This document shows positions 1 to 9,458 of a stretch of DNA of 64,000 bases, piece by piece. Where the stretch lies: positions 2,457,001-2,521,000 of the forward strand of contig NZ_CP150277.1 of assembly GCF_037977385.1 (NCBI RefSeq), given 5' to 3'. How positions within the stretch are numbered: the stretch's first letter is position 1; each line of letters starts with the position of its first letter. The notes under the pieces are model-generated. The model saw only the letters and a program-made list of their open reading frames with translations, did not search any database and was not told the DNA's origin. The DNA comes from Terribacillus sp. FSL K6-0262 (GTDB lineage: Bacteria; Bacillota; Bacilli; Bacillales; Amphibacillaceae). The position numbers and the translations under genes were made by a program.

Positions 1-2
1 TC

Positions 3-569
3 GTCCACGAGAAGGTATACGATGCTGTATTGCAGCGCGTCATCGAAATCACGGAATCCCGGATCACAGCAGCGCCGGAAAGTGCGGATGTCTATATGGG
101 TCCTGTCATCGATCAAGCTTCTTTTGATAAAATCACGGAGTATATCGAAGTGGGCAAACAGGAAGGCAAGCTTGTAAGCGGCGGCTCCAGCGATGACAGC
201 AAAGGCTTCTTCATCCAGCCGACCATATTCTCCGAGCTGTCGCCGACCTCCCGCTTGATGCAGGAGGAAATCTTCGGGCCAGTCCTTGGCTTTTCGAAGG
301 TATCCAGCTTCGAGGAAGCAATCGATGTTGCCAACAATACGGAATATGGCCTGACTGGCGCAGTCATCACCAAAAACAGGGCCCATATCGAATACGCCAA
401 AGAACGATTCCACGTCGGCAATTTGTACTTCAATCGCAACTGCACAGGCGCCATCGTCGGCTACCACCCATTCGGCGGCTTCAAAATGTCCGGCACCGAC
501 TCCAAAGCCGGAGGACCAGACTATCTCCAGCTTCACATGCTGGCGAAGACGGTTAGTGAGATGTATTAA
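3..569 (+). CDS. rocA: 1-pyrroline-5-carboxylate dehydrogenase, C-terminal part
   Basis: This is the last 188 codons of an aldehyde dehydrogenase whose 5' end lies outside the window; the frame is open from base 3. The tail is typical of RocA/Pru[26 protein letters not shown], and [20 protein letters not shown] near the end. RocA enzymes are about 515 residues, so roughly a third is present and the catalytic cysteine region is missing. The family oxidises glutamate-gamma-semialdehyde to glutamate with NAD+ in the cytoplasm, the last step of proline and arginine breakdown. A terminator lies about 110 bp downstream, so it ends its transcript. The family call is firm. The split between RocA and PutC paralogues is not decidable here. 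Confidence 0.9.
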   Translation, partial: VHEKVYDAVLQRVIEITESRITAAPESADVYMGPVIDQASFDKITEYIEVGKQEGKLVSGGSSDDSKGFFIQPTIFSELSPTSRLMQEEIFGPVLGFSKVSSFEEAIDVANNTEYGLTGAVITKNRAHIEYAKERFHVGNLYFNRNCTGAIVGYHPFGGFKMSGTDSKAGGPDYLQLHMLAKTVSEMY

Positions 570-678
570 GAAAAGTGGAAGAAATCGATTAGAAACGGAG
601 CGTTAAGCAAGGGCGCCCGAAGCGGGTGTATTCCCCACGCAGATTCAAACTGTGAAACCCGTCCCAAAAACGAGGAAA

Positions 679-703
679 GCGTGCCATCGAGGCACGCTTT
701 TTT
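679..703 (+). terminator. Intrinsic terminator after rocA
   Basis: A 7-bp perfect stem GCGTGCC/GGCACGC (679-685 and 691-697) with an ATCGA loop is followed by six T. It would end the rocA transcript. Confidence 0.8.
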
Positions 704-746
704 ATATGTGGAAATAAAAAAGAAGGAAGATAGAGGGAGAAGCATA

Positions 747-863
747 TCAGCTATCCGTCTCTTCTTCATTCTCTGGCTCACTCAATTTTGTCAGCCAGTC
801 CCTGAATTCAGCATCATCTTTGCAATGGATTACCTCTGGTGTCTCGTCTAGTTTGTTGTTCAT
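747..863 (-). CDS. Small acidic protein, 38 aa, unknown
   Basis: The minus strand holds an ORF of 38 codons with an AAGGAGAG ribosome site seven bases before the ATG at 863 and a TATAAT-like -10 (896-901 on the plus strand) just upstream. The product starts MNNKLDETPEVIHCKDD and ends in the acidic tail EPENEEETDS. It has one Cys, no membrane segment and no family I recognise. It is divergent from the zinc-regulated CobW gene. The ribosome site and promoter make translation plausible, but an ORF this short could arise by chance. Confidence 0.5.
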   Translation of the reverse strand: MNNKLDETPEVIHCKDDAEFRDWLTKLSEPENEEETDS

Positions 864-999
864 GTATAATCTCTCCTTTTCGATGATTCAACCAGATTAT
901 ACCCGACCAAGGATATAATGAAACCTATTTTACAGACTCTTCATCAATCTAACAAAGACTTTGTAAACTTATCTTCCGGACAATTTTTAGGGAAGGGAC

Positions 1000-1028
1000 T
1001 TTACAACTGGTGGAGCATCCTGTATGAT
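1000..1028 (+). promoter_or_regulatory. Sigma-A promoter of the zinc-response block
   Basis: A -35 TTTACA (1000-1005), a 17-bp spacer and a -10 TATGAT (1023-1028) sit directly before the Zur box, which would cover the transcription start. Confidence 0.6.
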
Positions 1029-1033
1029 TTAAA

Positions 1034-1048
1034 TCGTAATAATTACGA
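1034..1048 (+). promoter_or_regulatory. Zur box (zinc uptake regulator operator)
   Basis: TCGTAAT-A-ATTACGA is a perfect 7-1-7 inverted repeat preceded by AAA. It equals the Bacillus Zur consensus core (TCGTAATnATTACGA). It lies between the -10 element and the ribosome site of the first CobW gene, so zinc-loaded Zur should block transcription. Confidence 0.9.
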
Positions 1049-1067
1049 ATTGAATCGAGGTGTCTAT

Positions 1068-2072
1068 ATGTCCGAAGGAATGAATAAGATTCCGGTGACT
1101 ATCCTGACGGGGTTTCTAGGAGCTGGGAAGACAACGCTATTGAACCGGATGCTTCGCGATGTGCGAAGCAGCAATATGGCAGTCATCATCAATGAATTCG
1201 GGGAAACAGGAATCGATGGCAAGTTTGTGGAGCAAACAAAGGAAGAAATCATCGAAATCAATAATGGCTGTATATGCTGCAATGTACGCGGGGATTTAAT
1301 CAGGATACTCAAAGATATGCTCGTACGGGTCCATAAGGAAGGAACGGAACTGAAACGGGTGATCATAGAGACGACAGGATTGGCCAATCCTGCTCCTGTC
1401 ATCCAGACATTCCTGATGGATGATGTGATGCGCTACTGGTTTACACTTGATTGTGTTTGTACCGTAACCGACGCTTTGCATCTGGATCGGCAATTACATG
1501 AGCATGCCGTTGCCAGGGAGCAGATTGCTTTTGCGGATAAAATCATCATCAATAAACAGGATCTTGTTTCAGAAGGGGATCTTGATCATCTGCAGGACCG
1601 CATTCAAAAGATGAATCCGGAAGCAGAGCTGTTTTTCGCTCAGGACAGTAAGGTGCCGCTGTTCAAGCTATTGGATGTATTCAGTTTCTCCCTGGATCAA
1701 AAGCTGAGTGTCCGTCCGGATATGCTTGAACATCATCATCACCATCATGACGATGTACAAGCAGTCGTACTGAAAGATGAGCGTCCGATCGATCCGGAGC
1801 GGCTGGATAGGTGGTTCTCTTATTTAGTCCAAATAAAGGGGGAGAGCTTATTCCGTTATAAAGGCATCCTTCATGTCAAAGGGCAGGATCGCCGGCTTTT
1901 ATTCCAAGGTGTACATATGCTATTTGCCAGTACCGCCGACAGGAGATGGAAGCAAGACGAAAGGAAACAGAATGAACTTGTTTTCATAGGCCGGGACTTG
2001 GATGAAGAGGAATTGCGGGCTGGATTTGCCTTTTGTCTTGGCGATGAAGATGCGTTTCCTGCTGGGGCCTGA
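1068..2072 (+). CDS. CobW/COG0523 G3E GTPase, zinc metallochaperone-like
   Basis: A 334-residue G3E GTPase. It shows the P-loop GAGKT at about residues 18-22, the CxCC metal site in NGCICC, the NKQD guanine-specificity motif, and a CobW C-terminal domain. A run of six histidines lies at residues 222-227 in the linker, which could bind Zn2+. I chose the ATG at 1068 because GAGGTG lies five bases upstream; the longer in-frame start at 918 would run back through the promoter and Zur box. COG0523 proteins under Zur control are thought to deliver zinc to client enzymes during starvation. It is shorter than the two ZagA-like paralogues downstream, so it belongs to a different subgroup. The client is unknown. 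Confidence 0.85.
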   Translation: MSEGMNKIPVTILTGFLGAGKTTLLNRMLRDVRSSNMAVIINEFGETGIDGKFVEQTKEEIIEINNGCICCNVRGDLIRILKDMLVRVHKEGTELKRVIIETTGLANPAPVIQTFLMDDVMRYWFTLDCVCTVTDALHLDRQLHEHAVAREQIAFADKIIINKQDLVSEGDLDHLQDRIQKMNPEAELFFAQDSKVPLFKLLDVFSFSLDQKLSVRPDMLEHHHHHHDDVQAVVLKDERPIDPERLDRWFSYLVQIKGESLFRYKGILHVKGQDRRLLFQGVHMLFASTADRRWKQDERKQNELVFIGRDLDEEELRAGFAFCLGDEDAFPAGA

Positions 2073-2101
2073 AGCGGGAAAAAAATTTAGCTTCCTTTAA
2101 A

Positions 2102-2116
2102 TCGTAACGATTACAA
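2102..2116 (+). promoter_or_regulatory. Second, weaker Zur box
   Basis: TCGTAAC-G-ATTACAA matches the Zur consensus except at two positions and is preceded by AAA. It ends 14 bases before the start codon of the second CobW gene. It suggests separate zinc control of genes 2-4 of the block. Confidence 0.7.
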
Positions 2117-2130
2117 ATAGAGGTGAGGAA

Positions 2131-3336
2131 ATGAAGAAGAAGAAAATACCAGTTACTGTTCTGAGTGGTTATTTGGGCGCTGGCAAGACAACGCTGCTCA
2201 ATCATATTTTGCATAACAGAGAGGGCTTGAAGGTGGCAGTCATTGTCAACGACATGAGCGAAATCAATATCGATGCTGGTCTGGTGGAGAACGAGGGGAC
2301 ATTATCCCGGGTCGATGAGCAGCTCGTGGAGATGTCCAACGGCTGCATTTGCTGCACGCTGCGGGATGATTTATTGGTGGAAGTGGAGAAGCTCGCCAGG
2401 AATGGCAGCTTTGATTACATCTTGATCGAATCGAGCGGGATCAGTGAGCCGGTGCCTGTTGCGCAGACATTTACGTATATCGATGAGCAGCTGAATATCA
2501 ACCTATCCGATTTTACAGCTTTGGATACGATGGTGACGGTGGTGGATGCCAACCGTTTCTGGCATGACTTCGGTTCCGGTGAAAGCCTGCTGGATCGGCA
2601 GCAGGAAGTGGCTGCGGATGATGAAAGGGAAATTGCGGATTTGCTGCTTGATCAAATCGAGTTTTGTAATGTGCTCATCCTGAACAAATGTGATTTGGTA
2701 GAGGAATCGGCCCTGCGCGAATTAAAGCATGTGCTGCGGCTATTGCAGCTGGAAGCGAAAATAATCGAGACAACCCATGGAAAAGTCGATCCCAAGGAGA
2801 TATTATTCACGGAATCCTTCGACTTTGACAAAGTCAGCTCTTCTGCTGGCTGGCTGAAAGAGCTGGAGAATGGACCGGAAAACCATACACCGGAGACGGA
2901 GGAGTATGGGATTGGATCGTTCACCTATGTCCGGCAGCATCCATTCCATTCAGAGCGATTCATGCAATTTGTCGAGACAATGCCTGAGAATATCGTGAGA
3001 TCCAAAGGCATCGCTTGGTGTGCAACGCGTAATCAATTTGCTTTACTGCTCTCCCAGGCAGGTCCGGCAGCCAATATCGAACCGGTATCTTATTGGGTGG
3101 CTGCTTTGGAGGAGGAACGACAGAAGTTCATTCGCAGGGAAAACCCGTCCATAAACAAGGAGTGGCATCCCGAATATGGAGACAGGAAGACACAGCTGGT
3201 ATTCATCGGAACGGATTTGGATCAGCAAGCAATTGTAAAGGAACTGGACAGCTGTCTCCTGACAGAATCGGAACTGGCAGGCGACTGGTCACGACTGACT
3301 GATCCATTCCGCTGGAATATCCAAACAGCACAATGA
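2131..3336 (+). CDS. zagA: ZagA (YciC)-type COG0523 zinc GTPase
   Basis: A 401-residue G3E GTPase close in length and layout to B. subtilis ZagA/YciC. Visible are the P-loop [12 protein letters not shown] at the N-terminus, NDMSEINID, the CxCC site in [16 protein letters not shown], the LNKCD GTP-specificity motif, and a CobW C-terminal domain ending with [15 protein letters not shown]. ZagA is a Zur-controlled metallochaperone that sustains folate synthesis under zinc limitation by helping the GTP cyclohydrolase FolE. The start has a GAGGTGAGG ribosome site and a Zur-like box directly upstream. The rpsN paralogue follows 17 bp later, so the two are probably co-transcribed. The gene at 3627 is a close paralogue. 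Confidence 0.85.
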   Translation: MKKKKIPVTVLSGYLGAGKTTLLNHILHNREGLKVAVIVNDMSEINIDAGLVENEGTLSRVDEQLVEMSNGCICCTLRDDLLVEVEKLARNGSFDYILIESSGISEPVPVAQTFTYIDEQLNINLSDFTALDTMVTVVDANRFWHDFGSGESLLDRQQEVAADDEREIADLLLDQIEFCNVLILNKCDLVEESALRELKHVLRLLQLEAKIIETTHGKVDPKEILFTESFDFDKVSSSAGWLKELENGPENHTPETEEYGIGSFTYVRQHPFHSERFMQFVETMPENIVRSKGIAWCATRNQFALLLSQAGPAANIEPVSYWVAALEEERQKFIRRENPSINKEWHPEYGDRKTQLVFIGTDLDQQAIVKELDSCLLTESELAGDWSRLTDPFRWNIQTAQ

Positions 3337-3353
3337 ATAAGGAGGAATAAAGG

Positions 3354-3623
3354 ATGGCAAAGAAATCAAAAATCGCAAAAGAGAGAAAAAGACAGGAAAT
3401 GGTGATGAAGTACGCAGAACTGCGAAGGGAATTGAAGGAAAAAGGAGATTACGAAGCGCTGCGGAAACTGCCGCGTGATTCTTCTCCGACACGATTGAAG
3501 AATCGCTGTGAAATCACGGGAAGACCCCGGGGCTATATGCGGCAGTTCGGCATGAGCCGGATTAAATTCCGTGAATATGCCCATAAGGGACAAGTGCCAG
3601 GTGTGCGGAAAGCGAGCTGGTGA
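3354..3623 (+). CDS. rpsN2: 30S ribosomal protein S14, zinc-independent form
   Basis: An 89-residue S14 protein with the signature [26 protein letters not shown] in the variant form [13 protein letters not shown]. It lacks the two CxxC pairs that bind zinc in the 61-residue main S14, and it matches the long C- form (B. subtilis YhzA/RpsNB). Such paralogues replace the zinc protein in new ribosomes when zinc is scarce. The location between two COG0523 GTPases under Zur boxes fits that role. A GGAGG ribosome site precedes the ATG. Its stop lies three bases from the next gene's GTG, which suggests coupled translation. Confidence 0.95.
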   Translation: MAKKSKIAKERKRQEMVMKYAELRRELKEKGDYEALRKLPRDSSPTRLKNRCEITGRPRGYMRQFGMSRIKFREYAHKGQVPGVRKASW

Positions 3624-3626
3624 CTT

Positions 3627-4799
3627 GTGGCAGAAATACCAGTTACCGTCTTGAGCGGTTATCTCGGAGCAGGCAAGACGACACTGCTTAACCACCTGCT
3701 CCGGAATGAACAAAATATGAAAATAGGTGTTCTCGTCAATGACATGAGCGAAATAAACATTGATGCGCATTTGCTGGAGCAAGGCGGGCTCAAGCGCTCG
3801 GACGAGAAGCTGATACAGCTGGAAAATGGGTGCATCTGCTGTACACTTCGAGAAGATTTAATCATCGAAATCGACAAGCTGGCAGATTTGGATCTCGACT
3901 ATATCATTGTGGAATCCACTGGTATATCCGAACCGATTCCGGTAGCACAAAGCTTTACGTATCAAGAGGAAGTGCTTGGAATCGATTTGTCTGCCAAATG
4001 CCGGCTGGATACGATGGTGACAGTGGTGGACGCCGGGAGGTTTTGGCATGACTACCAATCAGGGGAATCCCTGCTCGATCGAAAGCAGGAGGCAGTGGAA
4101 GAAGATGAGCGGGAAATTTCCGATTTGCTGCTGGATCAAATCGAATTTGCAGATGTCATCCTTCTGAATAAGACCGACCAGTTGGAAGGAGAGGCGCTGC
4201 AGCAGCTGTGCGCCTTGCTGCAAACGCTGAATCCGGAAGCGGACATCCATCAAACGGAATATGGGAAAATCGATCCGAGCCTGGTTTTGGATACAAAGAA
4301 ATTTTCCTTCGACAAAGCCAGTCAATCTGCCGGCTGGATAAAAGAGCTGAACAATGAACATATCCCAGAAACAGAGGAGTATGGAATTGCATCTTTTGTC
4401 TATCGGAAAAGACAGCCATTCCATCCTGAACGATGGATGAGCTGGCTGGAGGAATGGCCCAAGGAAGTCGTGCGAGCCAAAGGTTTCTTCTGGCTCGCAT
4501 CCCGCCCCGACACCAGCGGCTTATTGTCACAAGCTGGCCAGTCGCTGACTATGGAAGCAGCCGGTCCCTGGATTGCGACCTATCCACCGGATGAACAGGC
4601 AGCTCTAAGGGCGGAGGATGAAGAACTGGAGGCAAGATGGCATCCAGTATACGGCGACAGGATGACCGAATTGGTTTTCATCGGGATTGGCATGCACAAG
4701 GAAGAGATGATCAAAAGCTTGGATGCCTGTGTGCTTACAGAGGAAGAAATGAGACAGGACAGCAAAGTATTTATTGATCCGCTCCCGGCGTTTATATAG
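3627..4799 (+). CDS. ZagA-type COG0523 GTPase, second copy
   Basis: A 390-residue paralogue of the product at 2131. It shares [47 protein letters not shown] and the HPVYGDRMTELVFIG C-terminus. It begins with GTG three bases after the rpsN stop and has only a weak ribosome site, so coupling to rpsN is likely. The two ZagA-like genes probably arose by tandem duplication around rpsN. The substitution LNKCD to LNKTD keeps GTP specificity. A strong terminator ends the block. The function is inferred as zinc delivery. Whether it serves a different client from the first copy is unknown. Confidence 0.85.
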   Translation: MAEIPVTVLSGYLGAGKTTLLNHLLRNEQNMKIGVLVNDMSEINIDAHLLEQGGLKRSDEKLIQLENGCICCTLREDLIIEIDKLADLDLDYIIVESTGISEPIPVAQSFTYQEEVLGIDLSAKCRLDTMVTVVDAGRFWHDYQSGESLLDRKQEAVEEDEREISDLLLDQIEFADVILLNKTDQLEGEALQQLCALLQTLNPEADIHQTEYGKIDPSLVLDTKKFSFDKASQSAGWIKELNNEHIPETEEYGIASFVYRKRQPFHPERWMSWLEEWPKEVVRAKGFFWLASRPDTSGLLSQAGQSLTMEAAGPWIATYPPDEQAALRAEDEELEARWHPVYGDRMTELVFIGIGMHKEEMIKSLDACVLTEEEMRQDSKVFIDPLPAFI

Positions 4800-4800
4800 G

Positions 4801-4836
4801 AAACACCCGCCTTCCATATGGAGAGCGGGTGTTTTT
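4801..4836 (+). terminator. Terminator of the zinc block
   Basis: An 8-bp perfect stem ACACCCGC/GCGGGTGT (4803-4810 and 4825-4832) is followed by five T. Confidence 0.9.
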
Positions 4837-4926
4837 CGATTATGGAAAGTCATCAGGAACCTCCTCCTGTAATAGGCATTAGATAGGGCTGTGTTCGTGA
4901 CATTTTCAGTAAAAGGGGTTTTGACT

Positions 4927-5832
4927 ATGTTGAGGGATAATAGAAACCTTGCCCGTAACGATGCCAAAACAAGATTGGTAGGTCTGCTAGCAACACCGAT
5001 CAGGCATAGTATCACGCCTGCCATGCACAACTTGGGCTATACAATCAGCGATTTGAATTATGCCTATTTGGCATTTGACGTTGGGACAGACAAGCTGAGG
5101 GAAACGGTCGAAGGTCTGAAGGCCATGGGAGCAGCAGGATTCAATGTCTCCATGCCGAATAAAATCGATGTGATGCAGTATCTGGATGAATTGGATGACA
5201 GCGCCCGTCTGGCGGGTGCCAGTAATACGGTCGTCCATGAAGACGGGAAGCTGATTGGCTATAACACCGATGGATTGGGCTATGTGAAGAGCTTGGAGGA
5301 GCATGGCATCCAGCTTGAAGGGATGAAGGTGACTCTCGTGGGCTCGGGAGGCGTCGCAGCCCCGATAGCGATTCAGCTGGTGCAGTCCGGTATCAAGGAA
5401 CTCAGTATATTCGCCAGGAATGATATTTTTTTCTCCAAGGCAGCAGCCAATGTGTCCTTCATCAATAACGAATTGAAAGGCTTTGGTGTCGGTGCCAGGA
5501 TTTTTCCATTGGAGGATAAAGCAGCGTTCCGGAACGAAATTTCGGAAAGTGCCATTTTGGCGAATGCCACAAGCCTGGGGATGAAGCCATTGGATGAATG
5601 GAGTATTCTGGATGGCCTGACGGATGCCCTGCGGCCAGATCTGATTGTGACAGATGTGGTCTATAATCCGCAGAAGACGAAATTACTGGCGCAAGCGGAA
5701 GCTGCCGGTGCCAAGGCGATCAATGGATTAGGCATGGTGCTATGGCAGGGAGCATTGTCATACAAGCTATTCACAGGGGAAGAGATGCCTAGGAAGGAAA
5801 TAAAGGATATCATGTTCGGGAAAGGATATTAA
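4927..5832 (+). CDS. ydiB: Shikimate/quinate dehydrogenase, YdiB-like
   Basis: A 301-residue member of the shikimate dehydrogenase family. The N-terminal substrate domain has TPIRHSITPAMHN and the lysine motif FNVSMPNK; YdiB of E. coli also reads VSMPNK, while AroE usually reads FNVTIPHK. GASNTVV and GYNTDG follow, and the Rossmann nucleotide loop is GSGGVAAP. The enzyme would interconvert shikimate or quinate with the 3-dehydro acids using NAD(P)+. I chose the ATG at 4927 because AAAGGGG lies nine bases upstream; the ORF can be extended to 4891 without a ribosome site. It stands alone between two terminators, so it is probably catabolic or a spare copy and not the housekeeping aroE. Confidence 0.8.
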   Translation: MLRDNRNLARNDAKTRLVGLLATPIRHSITPAMHNLGYTISDLNYAYLAFDVGTDKLRETVEGLKAMGAAGFNVSMPNKIDVMQYLDELDDSARLAGASNTVVHEDGKLIGYNTDGLGYVKSLEEHGIQLEGMKVTLVGSGGVAAPIAIQLVQSGIKELSIFARNDIFFSKAAANVSFINNELKGFGVGARIFPLEDKAAFRNEISESAILANATSLGMKPLDEWSILDGLTDALRPDLIVTDVVYNPQKTKLLAQAEAAGAKAINGLGMVLWQGALSYKLFTGEEMPRKEIKDIMFGKGY

Positions 5833-5868
5833 AACAGGAGAAGCACTGTCACCAGTGCTTCTCCTGTT
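5833..5868. terminator. Bidirectional terminator between ydiB and mcp
   Basis: A 16-bp perfect stem AACAGGAGAAGCACTG and its complement with a TCAC loop lies between convergent genes. The T tract is better on the minus strand (TTTTAA). Confidence 0.8.
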
Positions 5869-5882
5869 AAGAATGCGAATCA

Positions 5883-7886
5883 TCATAATTTGAATTGCTG
5901 CAGCTGCTCCTGCAGGGTGCTGGCGTCTTGTTCCAGCTTCTCGGCAAGTTCTTTCAATTGTTCCATGGAATGTGTCTGGTCTGCTACCGATGCCGTGATT
6001 TCTTCCGTTCCGGCAGCTGTCTGCTGGCTGATCGCGGCTATCTCGCCAGTATTGGTTGCCAGCGTAGCTTCCTTCTCCATCATGGACTTCATTTCTTCCT
6101 TCGTCCGAGCGGTCAATTCCATATTATGCGCAATGGCTTCGTTGATTTGGTTGAAGATGTCTTTCGTATGATTGACCGCTGTTTCCTGTCCCCGGACTGC
6201 GCTGCCGGTTTTCGAAGCGAAGGCTGCTGTATCGGCTGTTTCGGACTGGATTTCCTGGACAATGGATCCGATGTCCTGAAGCGCATGTTCTGTCTGTTCT
6301 GCCAGTTTGCGAACCTCATCCGCTACGACAGCGAAGCCTTTTCCGCTCTCGCCGGCACGTGCAGCTTCAATGGCAGCATTCAGGGCGAGCAAGTTAGTCT
6401 GTCCGGCAATATCGGTGATCGTATCAACGATACTGCTGATATTAGCTGATTTTTGCTGAAGGCTGTCCACAGCCGCTTCTATTTTGCCGGCAGCCTCGAT
6501 GGCATCCCGGGATTGCTCGATCAATTGCTGCATCTGGGAACTGCCGACCTTGGCCGCTTCGGTCATTTGCAAGGCTTCTTCATATACCTGCTGGTTATGC
6601 GCATCCACCAGTTTGATATTCTCGGATAGTGCTTCTGTCGCGACAGCATTGCGTTCCATGATTTCAGCCAGGCTCGTCGTACCGGCAGAAATTTCTTCCA
6701 TGGTCGCCGCTACTTCCGTCGTGGAAGCGGCATTCTCTTCTGCATTGGCGGCAAGTGTCTGGGAAGCAGACTGTACATTGGCAGAGATGGAAGTATTAGC
6801 CTGCATCATGCCATGAATGTTACCGATCATATTGTTGAAGCTGTTGGATAGCTCGCCGATTTCATCAGCAGACTTGCTATTCATCTGTACAGTCAAATCG
6901 CCATCTTCGACTTGCTTCATCTTGTCCCGCAAAGTCTTGATTGGCCGCACAACCGAGTTCACGACAAAGAAGGCGACGATAAGTGCAATCGCCAGAACGA
7001 TCAATACAGTGATGGTCAGCGGTAAAATAATACCTTTTGCTTCGTCACTGAATTCCTTGGTGGGTACAACAGCAGAAATTATCCAGCCTGTGCGATCATT
7101 TGTGGTGAATGCCAAGGCACGGTTTTCATTTTGGAATTCATATTCTATTACACCTGTCGATCCTTCCTGCTGGATTTTTTTCCAATAGGTTTCCTTGGAA
7201 GCATCCGTCGCTAGAAGCTCTTTATCTGGATGTGATAGGTAATGGCCATTTTTATCAAAGACTGCAGCATACCCGGTCTTGCCGACTTTGATGTCTTGTG
7301 TCAATTCTGTAAGTCTGGAAAGGTTGAATTCAACCACAACCAAACCTTTTAATTTATTTTCCGTGTCAAAAACGGGCTTTACAGCATCAACTACAAGTTC
7401 ATTGGAATCCTTGGATACATAAGGATCCGTGTATCCAGGTCTCTCTTCCAGCTCTAATCCAAGCTTATACCATGGGCGGGTGGTAGGATCAAAATCATCC
7501 CCTAAGTCCGCTTGCGGATATTGCACGATTTCCCCGCCGATTGGCTGGTAGAAGATTTTCTCTACATTCGGATTTTCTTTGGTGCTGCTTTCCAATGTGC
7601 GGGCAAGGCGCTCTGGATCATAATTCCGGATTGATTCCATCGAACTTACACTATTTACAGTCGATTGGATATTATCCAGGAATAGATTGTAAATACTGTC
7701 AAGCTGAAGGATCGTCTGATTGCGCATTGTATCGGTCTGGCTTTCCAGCATTGTCTCCCGGCTGAATTCAAAGCTGAGATATGCTGTCGCCACCCCGGAT
7801 AGAATGAACATGGCGATGATGGGATAAAGAATCTTACGAAGAATCTTGCGCGTGAAGAAATTACCTCTTTTTTTAGTTTCAACCAT
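5883..7886 (-). CDS. Methyl-accepting chemotaxis protein
   Basis: A 667-residue transmembrane chemoreceptor. There is a first membrane helix near residues 18-38, an extracytoplasmic dCache-like sensor of about 240 residues ([24 protein letters not shown]), a second helix near 280-305, a HAMP linker, and a long MCP signalling domain. The hairpin tip [20 protein letters not shown] is intact, so it should engage CheW and CheA. dCache receptors often bind amino acids or organic acids, but the ligand is not readable here. AGAGGAG precedes the ATG. No other chemotaxis gene is near. It converges with ydiB. Confidence 0.95.
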   Translation of the reverse strand: MVETKKRGNFFTRKILRKILYPIIAMFILSGVATAYLSFEFSRETMLESQTDTMRNQTILQLDSIYNLFLDNIQSTVNSVSSMESIRNYDPERLARTLESSTKENPNVEKIFYQPIGGEIVQYPQADLGDDFDPTTRPWYKLGLELEERPGYTDPYVSKDSNELVVDAVKPVFDTENKLKGLVVVEFNLSRLTELTQDIKVGKTGYAAVFDKNGHYLSHPDKELLATDASKETYWKKIQQEGSTGVIEYEFQNENRALAFTTNDRTGWIISAVVPTKEFSDEAKGIILPLTITVLIVLAIALIVAFFVVNSVVRPIKTLRDKMKQVEDGDLTVQMNSKSADEIGELSNSFNNMIGNIHGMMQANTSISANVQSASQTLAANAEENAASTTEVAATMEEISAGTTSLAEIMERNAVATEALSENIKLVDAHNQQVYEEALQMTEAAKVGSSQMQQLIEQSRDAIEAAGKIEAAVDSLQQKSANISSIVDTITDIAGQTNLLALNAAIEAARAGESGKGFAVVADEVRKLAEQTEHALQDIGSIVQEIQSETADTAAFASKTGSAVRGQETAVNHTKDIFNQINEAIAHNMELTARTKEEMKSMMEKEATLATNTGEIAAISQQTAAGTEEITASVADQTHSMEQLKELAEKLEQDASTLQEQLQQFKL

Positions 7887-8093
7887 TTACGTGTTACTCC
7901 TCTGTTCTTTTTCTCTGCCTTGCTTTTATCGGTAACAATCATGGATTATGAAGCATGATCGGAATAAATATCAGTGATAGCGTTTACTTGATTTGTTTAT
8001 CAAGATGGCAGCCATAAAAAGAATCGGTAAATCACGGCTAGGAAATGTGTCTCCGCTGGAGTATGATGAAAGAAAAGCTTAGGGGAGTGGGCT

Positions 8094-9314
8094 ATGGAGT
8101 TATTCGATCGTGTGTTATCCATCAACGATTTGGACGCTGTCATCGATTTGCTTAGCTTCGAGCTGGAACGACCTGTGATTGTGGAGGATGCCGATTATAC
8201 ATTGCTGGCGTATAACTCGCATTATATCCAGCATTTTGATGAAGCGAACCAGCAGACGATTTTCACGAAAAAATGGACGCTGCCAATCTATGAAACGTTC
8301 ATTGAAGCAGGTGTAGTCAATAAGCTGAAGACGTATGAGCGTCCGTTCATTGTGGAGGCGATGCCGGAGATCGGCTTGAATACAAGGATTGTCGTAAGCG
8401 CAAGGCATGAGGGACGCATCATGGGATACATATGGATCCAGCAGATGGAAGAACCGCTTACGGCAGAAGGTCTCGATTTGCTTTATGATATCTCTTTCCA
8501 TATCGGCAGGCTTATTTATGATATTCAGAAATCAAAGCTGAAGCAAGAGGAGAAAGAGGAACGATTTTATCAGAATATTTTTAACGGTATATACAAAACA
8601 GCACTGGATCTGGACTGGGGTGCCAAGGAATTCGGCGTACAGCTGCCAGAGCATTTTGCTGTTGCAGCTGTCGAGCTCGTGGAGAAGGATGATAAGATTT
8701 TATTCAATCTGCAGCAGGTTGCCCAGACATCCCTGCAGCTGGAGGATAAGCTCCATCATGTCCTTATCCAAGGCGATATTCTCTTCATCGTGCTTGGCGG
8801 GAAGCGGGCTGATGCACCGATCGAGGCGTTGGCCAGGGAAGTCATCCAGCGGATTCGGGACTATGCGAAAGACAAAGAAGCTGCAGTCAGGAGCGGTGTC
8901 GGCAGTATATATTCTGATCCGTTCGAGCTGCTGAAAAGCGCGAATCAGGCAAAAGAAGTCATACAGGCTGCCAAGCTGACACATCGTCCGCTCTCCCTTT
9001 ATTATAAGGATTTGCATATTTGCCGCTACTTACAAGTGATCCATGATAAAAATAAAGAAATAGGCTATGAAAGCGAAGCTGTCCGAAAGATCCGCGAGCT
9101 AGATCCCAATGGCAAAAAGGAATTATTGAAAACCCTTGAAATGTATCTGCTCCATAACTGCAAGATCAAGCCGACTGCCGCAGCCCTTTTCGTCCATCCG
9201 AATACAGTCAATTATCGGATTAATCAGATCAATGAAGCGGTCGAGCTTGACTTGAACGATGTCATGCAAAAATTCCAGCTGCTGCTGGATTTGATGACAA
9301 GGGGCAAGGCATAG
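8094..9314 (+). CDS. PucR/CdaR-family transcriptional regulator
   Basis: A 406-residue regulator. The C-terminal 60 residues form the PucR helix-turn-helix: LLKTLEMYLLHNCKIKPTAA followed by LFVHPNTVNYRINQI. A GGDEF-like CdaR middle domain covers about residues 180-320, and an N-terminal GAF-like sensor is likely. The length and layout match B. subtilis PutR (YcgP), the proline-responsive activator. A P5C dehydrogenase gene ends 7.5 kb upstream, so a link to proline use is possible but unproven. GGGGAGTGGGCT precedes the ATG. It is monocistronic and ends at a shared terminator. Confidence 0.8.
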   Translation: MELFDRVLSINDLDAVIDLLSFELERPVIVEDADYTLLAYNSHYIQHFDEANQQTIFTKKWTLPIYETFIEAGVVNKLKTYERPFIVEAMPEIGLNTRIVVSARHEGRIMGYIWIQQMEEPLTAEGLDLLYDISFHIGRLIYDIQKSKLKQEEKEERFYQNIFNGIYKTALDLDWGAKEFGVQLPEHFAVAAVELVEKDDKILFNLQQVAQTSLQLEDKLHHVLIQGDILFIVLGGKRADAPIEALAREVIQRIRDYAKDKEAAVRSGVGSIYSDPFELLKSANQAKEVIQAAKLTHRPLSLYYKDLHICRYLQVIHDKNKEIGYESEAVRKIRELDPNGKKELLKTLEMYLLHNCKIKPTAAALFVHPNTVNYRINQINEAVELDLNDVMQKFQLLLDLMTRGKA

Positions 9315-9428
9315 GGGGAGAAGGGACAGGTATGTTTTTGGCGCATATGCAGATCAACTACTTTTCCCATTGGGCGTCCTGAAGGTCCAGTAAGAAGATG
9401 AAAAGCTAGTTGAATAAGCAACCAAATG

Positions 9429-9458
9429 AAAAAGGCTCATCAGCTGATGAGCCTTTTT
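9429..9458. terminator. Bidirectional terminator
   Basis: A perfect 30-bp palindrome, AAAAAGGCTCATCAG followed by its complement. It has an A run on one side and a T run on the other, so it serves both the regulator at 8094 and the convergent Rap-like gene. Confidence 0.9.

Noticed and set aside
1731..1748. The six-His run as a sign of an expression-vector tag
   Set aside because: It lies in the middle of a protein with normal flanking CobW sequence and mixed CAT/CAC codons, so it is natural.
3093..3302. A second plus-strand frame inside the second CobW gene
   Set aside because: It is out of frame with a conserved gene and has no ribosome site.
7926..7933. A sigma-D -10 box (ACCGATAA on the minus strand) before the chemoreceptor gene
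   Set aside because: Six of eight bases fit, but no TAAA-type -35 is present at the right distance.
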